Below, piece by piece: positions 55,943 to 64,000 of a DNA stretch of 64,000 nucleotides. Under the pieces are notes generated by a model. That model ran no database searches. It saw only the letters and a list, made by a program, of their open reading frames with translations, and was not told the DNA's origin. The DNA is from Phialocephala subalpina (Eukaryota > Ascomycota > Leotiomycetes > Helotiales > Mollisiaceae). A program made the position numbers and the translations under genes. The number at the start of each line of letters is the position of its first letter. The first letter of the stretch is position 1. The DNA is taken from assembly GCA_900073065.1 (NCBI GenBank), contig FJOG01000002.1:1892243-1956242 (forward strand). The letters run 5' to 3'.

Positions 55943-57631
55943 CTACTCCTCAGTCAAGTCCCAGCTCAAGTCCTCGGTTTCCTTGCTCAGAGCATAAAGA
56001 TTTGGAAAGGCTTTCTGTTTGAGCTTCTGGTACTTGTCTTTATCCCATGTTACCTTTGCCATGAGCGTGATAATAACTCGTCCTTCCTCCTGGCCAATTC
56101 GACGGATTTTAGAGTAAGCTTGAGCCTCCATGCTCTGAGAGATGGCACGAGTGAGGCGGAATGAATGGCAACAATCATCTCGCAGGTTGACACCACAGTG
56201 CGCATATTTGTAGGTAGGACGACGACTGAAGGGCCATCGTTTTGTGTCCTAAACTTTGCGCATAGCTGGCTCTTCTGTTTATCTTGGAAGACTTGACAAA
56301 GACGGAATCCCCGACGACTTGGCAGAGAGGAGCTAACTTAGGTGCCGGTTCAAGTAGCTTCTCCACCAGCGCTGCATAGCTCAACTCCGTGGGATCGAAA
56401 CCTAATTCGCTGCCAACCTCCTCATATACGTCCTCCAGGAACTTTCTCAAATCTGTGCCTGCCGCTCAATACCTGTGTGCTTCATCTGCACCCCATGGTA
56501 GGTGTGCCAATGGTCACCACGTGGCAGACTGTAGCAGATTTCGAAGCTTTCGGCCGTCCATGGTGAGGCAGCCATTTAATTCGTCCTCGTAAAGTAAGTT
56601 CTTTTTGTTGACAGCAAGGGTTTCAGCCATTTTCGCCTTCTCGTTATCGTGAAGATTGACTCCTACTATAGAAATTTTGGCAGCTGGGATGTCGTTTGCG
56701 ATGGGGATTCCATTGACGAGGGTTCCAGAGCTACTCGTTAGCAGAATTTGCCTGTACACTTGCGCTAGCATTTGGCCCTTCTTGACTACGTATTGTTTAG
56801 GCTCTGAGAAAGCCATCACAGCATGAGATGTTGCCCTGAGAATTTCACGGGGATCAACGTCCTTTAGCTTGAATGGGTTTATCTTCTTGTCGACATTGCG
56901 ACACTTGCTGAAATACCTGATGTTGGGAAGTTAAGTTTATCGAAGATTCACTTCCTTGCTGAATTGTGACATCCCTCCTTGCGATCGTCTGTTGTGCCTC
57001 GTATAGGTCGTTGGATAGGATATCAAACTCGAACCCTAGCCCATGTAAATCATCCTGGTGAGCGTACTCCGTAGCACCAATAATTGCATACGAGATACCA
57101 AGCTTTTGCTCCACGTGTGAAGAGACGTTGCAATTCGATCGCGGTTGTGTGCTCTTTACTATCAAGGATCGCGATTTGAAAAGTGTACTCTTTTCTTGCA
57201 GCAGCAAAAGCTTGCTCAACCCGGAGTAGATGCTATTGTTCTGCCTGAAGTCGCTGGGAGAGGTCGTCTGCTTCGCCCTGCGACGTCTCCTGAGCCATCT
57301 CCATCAGAGTCAATTCATCACGAAATCGCTCTTCCAGTGCCCCCATATAAGATCGCAAGGTTTGCAAACCATTTAGAGACTCTTTCAAGAGCTGCTTTGT
57401 ATCCATGTTTTCTTGTGTGAGAGAATGGACTATGGCTCGTACACTTATTTCGTCAATCTCTAGTTCTCGTGTTGCTGCAATCGACCGGTCATTATGTTGG
57501 ACGAGATGCTTTAAGTACGGAAGAGCGGGGTCTGAAGATCGGGTTGAAGGTGAGCGAAGACTGTGAAGCTGAGCTGCGAACCTCTTCTGAGCGTCCTGGC
57601 CCGAAAATTTCAGAATTGAGAATGGTATCAC
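55943..57631 (-). pseudogene. Decayed SNF2-like helicase remnant with coiled-coil fragments
   Basis: At least five minus-strand open frames in changing phase: 57233-57631, 56854-57219, 56514-56913, 56175-56450 and 55943-56131. An in-frame TAG at 57233-57235 interrupts continuing coiled-coil sequence (QRLQAEQ, stop, HLLRVEQAF). Further frame changes have no GT-AG pair that would join them, for example between DVTIQQ and YFSKCRNVD. In order, the 3' fragments match the second half of a fungal SNF2-family ATPase: DPREILRATSHAVMAF with IPIANDIPAAK, then KLAPLCQVVGDSVF (the SPK-L helicase-C opening type), then AYSKIRRIGQEE (resembling motif VI QxxxRxxRxGQ). The N-terminal coils (57233-57631) may belong to the same or another lost gene. 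It reads as a pseudogene; a badly spliced live gene is less likely. Confidence 0.6.
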
Positions 57632-58079
57632 AAGTATGCAGAGCTAGTCCAGCGATATGATACCTTTGCACTTTGACCCCGCCTCGTCGTCTGTTCGTGT
57701 AAGGAGGTTCTCACGCAGTTATACCTACAGCTCCGACGACATGGCGTTAAAGTGAAAGAAGAGCATCAAGTAGCAAAGGCGAGCCCCCTGTGAGTGTGTT
57801 ATCATGTGTTAGACTGCACGAGAAGATCATTCCAATTATGGTCTCCAGAAGCTGCTCTCTAAGAATGCTTACAGCCTTGATCAAGTTTGTGTAACCGGAT
57901 CTCTCCCAAATTCTTCTGCCACGATAAAAGCCCGCAAGCAGATCCCCAATCTGCTGACAAATTTCAGTTCAAATATGGTGTGCGTGCGAGGTACGGATCC
58001 TATGGCAATTAGTCCTGCCCAAATCTCGCTCGCTTCAGTCAGGCCATTCGGTATTGACTTACTATCATTGACGCTTGAA
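57632..58079. other. Intergenic between pseudogene and 166-residue gene
   Basis: About 450 bp, no coding signal seen. The long minus-strand frame at 57881-58279 overlaps the next gene in another frame and is a shadow. Confidence 0.45.
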
Positions 58080-58633
58080 CTACTTCTTTTTCGTAGTACG
58101 ACCTCGAGTTGCAGGCCGCTTGCTGAATATTTCCAAGTATGGCCCAAAAAGAAGACGCAAAGCGTAGACTGCCAAGGAGTATATTGTGATAACCAAAGTA
58201 ACAAAAGCGTTGGTACCGCTGGGATCGATCTTATGTCGCGCCGAGTATCGATTGTAAGGCTGCATGTTTTCGTCAACAAACCAATTGCTATGGATCCGGA
58301 AAAGCTTGATGTGTGATCTTACAACGAGACAGAAATCCCAAGCGCTCAGATCGTATCGTGGTGCAATGCCGTGGGAGACCACCAGACACAAAACAAGAAA
58401 TGCAATGACTGCACACCACCCCTTTAGTGGTCGTCCACCGGCAGGCATGATCCAGAAAAGTGAATATATGATTGCGAAGAGGAATGGTATAGCCGCGATG
58501 ATCAGTTCGATGCCTTACAACAGAGTGTCAGCTTCTGTTCCGGAGTGACATTAGGGCTGCACCTACCAATTTCTTTAACAGTCTCCATGACCACAATGTC
58601 ACTCAAATTGCCAACTGCGTGAGTATTTCCCAT
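58080..58633 (-). CDS. Predicted multi-pass membrane protein, 166 residues, unknown
   Basis: Two exons, 58567-58633 and 58080-58513 (53-nt intron, GTAGGT donor, GTAAG acceptor); 166 residues. The join reads VVMETVKEIG-IELIIAAIP. Three hydrophobic helices: LIIAAIPFLFAIIYSLFWI, AVIAFLVLCLVVSHGI and FVTLVITIYSLAVYALRLLF. The end KRPATRGRTTKKK is strongly basic, as for a cytosolic tail. I do not recognise the family. It has the same strand, similar size and similar splice pattern as the genes at 53624-54250 and 54504-55291, with the decayed helicase between. Confidence 0.6.
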
Positions 58634-60344
58634 GATTGAAACGTCGTTGGGACAGAATAATCCAGAAAAGCAGAGCGAAGAGGTTGACATCGTTTGCTTG
58701 ATTGTTCAGGAGCTTGTTGTTGTTGATAAGAGATCGCCGATCAAGGTGGTGGAGATCGAGGTTGCGGGTGACGCCGAGGACCTTACGAAATTGATGCTCT
58801 TCCATGATTCCCATGCCCGATTTCAAAGTTGCAATATCGTCCGATGTCCTGTCGAGGAGATCTCGACTGTCCTGCTAGTCGTCCATAACTGATGTTTCCG
58901 TAGCTCGCAGGTCAACCAAAGGCAGCAGGTCTCATCTCATCTCCAGCGAGGACGAAACGCGTCGAAACACAACGAAAATGAAGGTGCTTGATACCAAAAT
59001 TCTACTCATAATCATCACTTCAAACGAATGAAGAGTACCGGTACTTCAAATACCTGCAGAACTTGGGTGAGCGAACCTGCAATATTATCAGAATAGTTCA
59101 AGAATGAAAGATCGATTATGGTATTCTCCTGGTGCCCTGTGGTCGCGTCTTGAGCATGTCTGTGGTGTGCTCACCACTTGCTGCCAATGCTTCAAGACCA
59201 CCATTATGGATGCAACCATCCTATCACCACGCTGAGACAGAGGACTTCACAGTTTGTAGAGATAGATTGAATGCCCATCTTGCTCTTATATGATACCTTG
59301 TTTGGAAAGGAGTTGTGCTGGAATGAGTGGGCGAAGGTGGTGATGAGGAAGGTGTTAGGCGGAGTGAGGTGTTTGGCGGGCAGGAACTACTACAAGAGGA
59401 AGCGACGTCGAGCGTGATAACCTCCCCACATCTTTCGACCACCAAATACCCAGCTCCAACAACAAGAACAGCTGTTGGCAATGCCAAAGACGCCGAAATT
59501 CATTCGAAGAGGTCGAGAGAACGAGAAATGGACTGCAGGCACGATATTCCTAGAGAGATTAGACGACCGCCTCCCCTCTACCCTCATTGCATTTTCTTGA
59601 GCTAATCTCCATGATACAGAAGGAACCCGGCGTAACATGAAATCAATCCACCTTCTTCAGCAGTATTATCAACCTCTGGTCCCTGCATCGCACTCGCGAA
59701 GTCGCCGCTCTGCACCTGCAACATTAGCTCGAACTGCGACCAAATTCCGACGCTTCGAGCACCTACCTGCTACTGTCAGACCGAAGGTAGTCAAATACAG
59801 ACAACGAGTGTATCTTGTCGAATACTCTTTCAGCAGAGAGAGGAAGAGGACCCACCGACCGCAAAATTACACCCCTGCCACGAGGTGAAAGAGTACGGTC
59901 CGAAGCACTATACGATGTTTTCTTTTTCACCCGCGTCAAAGCTCTAATAGTGTATTTTGTCACATATGGACATTTTCCACGATGGATTGGAAGAACCTGG
60001 CTCGAGCTGTCTGCGTTGGCTGTTTTCGATATTCACAGCGTCTATAACGAACCCTACCATATCCCCATTCACCGCACAGCAGCAGCACGCAGATACTTCG
60101 GATGGGTTGAGAATTTCCACAGTGACGTATGGTCCTCATGTCTTCCAAACACTAACTTCTCTACTAAGGCATGGGTACGTCTTTCACTGGGGAGGCAAAG
60201 CTCTACGTCAGTCCAAGCAAATTCCAAAAGTCACAATAACAGCTTGAACATCGACACAAGCAGAAAATTCAACATAAAAATATGACAAAAAGCAAGCAAT
60301 GAAAATTCAGGACAGTAGATATGGCGAATTGATGGGTTCTGACA
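58634..60344. other. 1.7 kb without a supported gene
   Basis: Several overlapping short frames on both strands (59224-59638 minus; 59637-60285 plus), none with a motif, signal peptide or consistent splice partners. A real short gene cannot be excluded near 59.5-60.2 kb, but I have no positive support. Confidence 0.4.
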
Positions 60345-61490
60345 TTACTCTGATATTTCACCCTCTTCCACTGACGAGTCGCTGGTATCGTCTGAGTCGT
60401 TAGAGTCATCACTAGCACCCTTCCCCGTTCCACTCATCTCAGTATCTATATCCAGTCTAGGTACCTTTCCTCCGACTGCTTCAAGGTAGGCGTTCTCTAA
60501 CATGAACGTCGGCGGTAGGTTTTCGGGTGCTTTTTCGAGGACGTGTACTGTAGGAAACTCCATCACGTCTCGGTTCCGTAGAAGGTCTGAAAGACGCTGA
60601 TTGGTGTCAAGAGGTGCTAGAACTTTAGGATACGAGGCGGGAGTAAGAGGTCGATGTAGGTAGAAGTGGTAGTCTCTGTGCTTTTGCGGTGGTGGCGGCT
60701 CTGTCTGAACAGCGTCTGGTATCGAGTAGACAGAAGTTACATTCCAAGCACTGGTCTCCGAATTCTGAAGCGTCGATACCGCCGTGATAGTAGTCTCTTC
60801 CAACTTCGGCTTTTTCGAATGTCTCGGACCCCTCTCTGCAGCCTTTCGTTTCCTCTCAGCAGTTTTCTGTTCCGGTGTCATACTCAACTTCCGTTCCTCC
60901 TCAAACATGATATCGAAAACATGCCCCAACGGAAATTTATCCAACGCCTTGTACAGGGTTCTCTCAGCATTCGGCGCGCGTATCCATTCCACTTGCCAGT
61001 TCATGCACCGGTGTTTCCTATTCCAATTTGTTGTATTCTCCGTATTTCTCCTCATCCCCTTCGGTGCCTTGATGACTCTTATCTTTCTGTCTTTCAATAT
61101 CTTCTCCATCTGCACTTCACCCCTCGCATACTCTTTCCCATTCATTCCATCCTGCTCCCTGAGTTCCTTCTCATCAATGCCCATCCGCGCGTGCTCCAGC
61201 TCCTCTGCTTCAACAATGCCAAGATCTTCTATCAGCCTTTTCTCTGACCTTTGTATTCGCGTCTCGATGCCATGGATGAAGTTGTAGTCGTGGTCGATAC
61301 CGGCGGCAGTCGCTACTTCCGATATTGGCCTGAAGACCGTTGGGTCGCGCTTGCCGTTGCAGGAAGCCCACAGTTTGTGTCGCTTTGAACACCGGAGGGA
61401 ACATGTTTGTACGGCGCAGCGGGGACATGTGTACTTGGGAGGATCGATGCGGCAGATCGTACAGAGAGATGACAGTAGGGGCTCGTCCAT
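60345..61490 (-). CDS. BCD1: Box C/D snoRNP assembly protein Bcd1 (zf-HIT)
   Basis: A single exon of 381 residues from the ATG at 61490 (context ATCACCATGG); the longer open frame upstream to 61664 has no ATG and is 5' UTR. The zf-HIT domain lies at residues 10-46 with the expected Cys/His pairs (CTICRIDPPKYTCPRC, CSLRCSKRHKLWASC). A helical segment rich in Glu/Lys follows, then the Bcd1-type core (HRCMNWQVEWIRAPN, YKALDKFPLGHVFDIMF). A disordered basic region (KKPKLEE) and an acidic Ser/Asp tail end it. Bcd1 acts with Hsp90/R2TP in box C/D snoRNP assembly in the nucleus. The gene is intact. Confidence 0.92.
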   Translation of the reverse strand: MDEPLLSSLCTICRIDPPKYTCPRCAVQTCSLRCSKRHKLWASCNGKRDPTVFRPISEVATAAGIDHDYNFIHGIETRIQRSEKRLIEDLGIVEAEELEHARMGIDEKELREQDGMNGKEYARGEVQMEKILKDRKIRVIKAPKGMRRNTENTTNWNRKHRCMNWQVEWIRAPNAERTLYKALDKFPLGHVFDIMFEEERKLSMTPEQKTAERKRKAAERGPRHSKKPKLEETTITAVSTLQNSETSAWNVTSVYSIPDAVQTEPPPPQKHRDYHFYLHRPLTPASYPKVLAPLDTNQRLSDLLRNRDVMEFPTVHVLEKAPENLPPTFMLENAYLEAVGGKVPRLDIDTEMSGTGKGASDDSNDSDDTSDSSVEEGEISE

Positions 61491-62302
61491 GGTGATGGTG
61501 ATAGTGGTTGGCTGACGCTCGATGCAAAGATCTGGTCCCGACACAGGACGCCACCAAAGTCCCGAATTTGGAGGGACTTTGCGAGTGAATCTGGAGGTGC
61601 AATTCTGACAGCAAGACTTGGCGAAAGCTGAGGAGCCTACTCGACTTGATTCTTTGGGTGTCAAGTGTCCTAGATTAATGTCCCTAGCTTTCTAGTACTT
61701 TGTCGCGACGTCCAGTTCAGATGTAAATATTTCTCTCAGCCTTGCGGCCGCTAAAAGAAAAATGACATCCTTGCGGGCACCAGCCTCCTTCTAGCCTTAC
61801 AGGGATCTCTCTGGAACATCCCCAGCGAACACTTCATGCTTTTTCGTCGGTTCCTGGGTCCTCCATACAAATTTTTCTCGAAGCAATGCAATGCGGGTAA
61901 AAAGATTCGCTCAGGGACAGACCCGTCTGGCCGATTGGGGACTCTACAAGGTTTAGAGACACTTCAGTGCTTCACGGGCCACGCTGTTGGGAACGCATGT
62001 CACACCGCCTCTTATCAAGACTGGAGGTACCAATTTTTCATATATTACCATTCTTCCATCTCCAGCTGAATCTTCTTTTCTTCCTTTCTCTCTTGCGCTT
62101 ATGAAGGATTGAGGTCTTTCAACAAGTTCTCGTTTTCAAGTCCCACGGTCATTTGGTTCTTTGGCGTTTAGTTCTGTTTTACAGTATCTCTGTTGCGGTG
62201 TGGGAAAAAAGCAGCTGCCTACCGATCTTTACTCTCTTTTTCTGATATCTCCTCACGTGTGCAAAAAAACAAATCCTTTGCGTTATCGATATCTATCCCG
62301 CG
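61491..62302. promoter_or_regulatory. Divergent region, BCD1 and the gene at 62303
   Basis: 812 bp between divergent starts. A CACGTG core lies at 62254-62259, about 45 bp before the ATG at 62303. Short plus-strand ORFs here are not supported. Confidence 0.45.
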
Positions 62303-63236
62303 ATGCCTCCTCCAGCTCAAGTACCAGTCCTGAGTTTCGAGTCGGATCAACCCATCTCCAACGTCTCTATCGGTCTCGATGCCACTATCCTCCATTCCTG
62401 GCGTGATGGATCGGAGTACGGTCTCGCTGATCCTATGTATCCTTACTACGCGATGGAGATTCAGATCAGTGGCTGGCGTTCGCTACACAACATCATCCTT
62501 GCGAGATATTCAGGCGGCAGGTTGAAGAAAGACGCGTTGTATCAACTCAAAGGCCGGTTCTTCGTCGATACGAGTCGGGAGGGAGGGAAGAGTTATTTCC
62601 ACGTCGATGAGGCTGTTCGATTTCAAGGCCCGGGAACTATTCGGAGTTTCAAGACACCCCAGTTCATGATGGTGGGGGAGGTGGTCCAGGTCCAGGATAC
62701 GAATTTATTGTTGAAGTGGGTCACCAGAGATCCGTATCGGCGGGATATGAGCTATGAGCAGATGGCGGTGTTCAACTTGGAGAAGCCTTTGAGCGAGAAG
62801 GAGAGGGAGAAGTACAGGAATCAGTTGTGTTGTTTGGAGGGAGTGATGGAGTCGGTTGATCATAGGAATGATTGGTATTGCACTGGGATCAGATTGTGTC
62901 AAGACACCCCAGTTCATGATGGTGGGGGAGGTGGTCCAGGTCCAGGATACGAATTTATTGTTGAAGTGGGTCACCAGAGATCCGTATCGGCGGGATATGA
63001 GCTATGAGCAGATGGCGGTGTTCAACTTGGAGAAGCCTTTGAGCGAGAAGGAGAGGGAGAAGTACAGGAATCAGTTGTGTTGTTTGGAGGGAGTGATGGA
63101 GTCGGTTGATCATAGGAATGATTGGTATTGCACTGGGATCAGATTGTGTCATTTCATTTCTAAATATGCATCGTCACCTCCTTTCTCGGTCCCGTTGTTG
63201 GGCAATCTCGGCCACTTAGCTCAAGTGATCATGTAG
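62303..63236 (+). CDS. Unknown protein, reading frame broken by a 250-bp duplication
   Basis: The ATG at 62303 opens a frame that as written stops at 63007 (234 residues). The sequence contains two identical 250-bp copies (62651-62900 and 62901-63150), and 250 is not a multiple of three, so the second copy shifts the frame. If the duplication is removed, the first copy reads on through LCHFISKYAS to the TAG at 63234-63236, giving 227 residues. The protein begins MPPPAQVPVLSFESDQPI, with a beta-rich middle (RYSGGRLKKDALYQLKG, FMMVGEVVQVQDTNLLLKW) like an OB- or cupin-type barrel; I do not recognise it. Either the gene is freshly broken or the duplication is an assembly artefact; I favour the latter. 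Confidence 0.55.
62651..63150 (+). repeat. Perfect tandem duplication, 2 x 250 bp, inside a gene
   Basis: 62651-62900 and 62901-63150 agree at every base I compared. The unit starts AAGACACCCCAG and ends AGATTGTGTC. It lies inside the coding region of the gene at 62303 and breaks its frame. Its unit length equals that of the duplication at 41856-42355. Confidence 0.92.
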
Positions 63237-64000
63237 AATCACGACGTTGTGTCATGTATGTTCGGTGGAGAGGAGCCGGCGTTACCGTTGACAGATTTCA
63301 GCTCTATGCTCTCGAGGATTGACAAATCGTCAGAGATGCTCGTAAGGCTGCTTTCTGTACCATGGCGATACCCAATTGTTTGAAGTTCTTCTGCTGAAGA
63401 ATCCATTCTGCAATTCAACAACTAGTTGTTTGTCTTTGGTGGTCAATTAAATTGTTCTGATGTTTTTGTGGATCTCTTGGGAGTTCATTGACCGATCTGC
63501 CAAGTGGAAAATGTCCTTCACGTGGCAAGAGTGGTGAAGCAATTATTGCTTGCGAAATGCAGGAAATCAAGAGATCGAAGCAAGCCTTACAAGGACTCTC
63601 GTATGAAGGGAAGCTGATTCAAATGTTCAGCTTCTCAAAGCGTAGCCGTGGCGATTGGTTGCCTTCTTGAGAAGATCGCTGCTGACATTTACTCTCGTTC
63701 ATTGTACGTGCAGTACTAATGATTTACCTTGACCGATTGCCATGATATCCAACCGGGCTCGTATCTCGGTTCCAAGGTAGAAGTCATGGCCCGAGTCTTC
63801 CATGGCTTGACGTCCACTTCGCCTTGACAGAACCCCAGACTTCCAAACGTTGAAACAAATGAGTTCGCAGGGCTTTGAACCTTATAGGCGAAAGACTACC
63901 AAACATTTCATGTCAAAACGCAACAAGGTTTCTCGTATCTCTCGGTACCGCAATTGTCGATGGATCAGCATTTGAGAGGCATCAGCGTCTACACTCGCGG
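63237..64000. other. Window end, no supported gene
   Basis: Contains a minus-strand open frame at 63239-63406 (ATG start, MDSSAEELQTIGYR, about 55 residues) that reads like protein but is unrecognised and short. Nothing else is supported; a gene may begin or end beyond the window. Confidence 0.4.

Noticed and set aside
59637..60285. Plus-strand short ORFs between the 166-residue gene and BCD1
   Set aside because: Several overlapping frames, no motif, no consistent splice sites. Kept only as an unsupported possibility in the intergenic note.
60666..61287. Two long plus-strand frames over BCD1
   Set aside because: Antisense to the BCD1 coding region; the Leu/Ser/Arg composition follows from the sense codons.
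62856..63236. Separate gene on the plus strand at 62856-63236
   Set aside because: Its sequence is the second copy of the 250-bp duplication plus the true end of the gene at 62303; treating it as a separate gene double-counts one gene.
1..64000. tRNA or rRNA genes, CRISPR arrays, insertion sequences
   Set aside because: I looked for tRNA arm patterns and rRNA-like stretches and found none that hold. The tandem repeats have two copies without spacers, so they are not CRISPR, and no transposase frame or terminal inverted repeat was seen. A tRNAscan or repeat-library run could still find something.

Overview
The window is nuclear DNA of a filamentous ascomycete (Pezizomycotina). Supporting this are short introns of about 45-165 nt with GTAAGT/GTGAGT donors and CTGAC/CTAAT-like branch sites, long Ser/Pro-rich disordered proteins, closely spaced genes on both strands, and a gene set that includes a Cdc11/Nud1 septation scaffold, Orc6, Kcs1, a kinesin and a CE15-like secreted esterase. 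I cannot name the species; a Leotiomycete-like fungus is a guess. Exon structures were built by hand from splice sites and reading phase, and each multi-exon model given closes in frame.

Layout. 1-18 kb: a truncated EME1 (Holliday-junction nuclease partner), KCS1 (inositol hexakisphosphate kinase), a large disordered protein of unknown function and, divergent from it, a 1,942-residue Nud1/Cdc11-type LRR scaffold. 18-30 kb: a peroxisomal enoyl-CoA hydratase/isomerase divergent from ALG2, a probably mitochondrial FAD/NAD(P) oxidoreductase, a CE15-like esterase, an F-box protein and an SDR. 30-36 kb: a 1,738-residue kinesin. 36-39 kb: a gene-poor stretch with a hexanucleotide microsatellite and a C13 run. 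39-48 kb: an HxxxDG acyltransferase, a perfect 250-bp tandem duplication, ORC6, a cysteine-rich secreted protein, an assembly gap and a second SDR. 49-52 kb: a TBC-domain Rab-GAP. 52.5-58.7 kb: an accessory-looking block of four small predicted membrane proteins, all on the minus strand, around the decayed remains of a SNF2-like helicase. 60-63 kb: BCD1 (box C/D snoRNP assembly) and a small unknown gene broken by a second perfect 250-bp tandem duplication.

Most genes are unlinked housekeeping functions: DNA repair and replication, inositol pyrophosphate signalling, mitotic exit and septation, N-glycan assembly, fatty-acid oxidation, motor transport, membrane traffic and snoRNP assembly. No biosynthetic cluster is evident. 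The oddest parts are the 52.5-58.7 kb block and the pair of tandem duplications with identical 250-bp length. The latter may well be assembly artefacts. I did not find a convincing new multi-gene system; the block of small membrane proteins is the best candidate for something undescribed.
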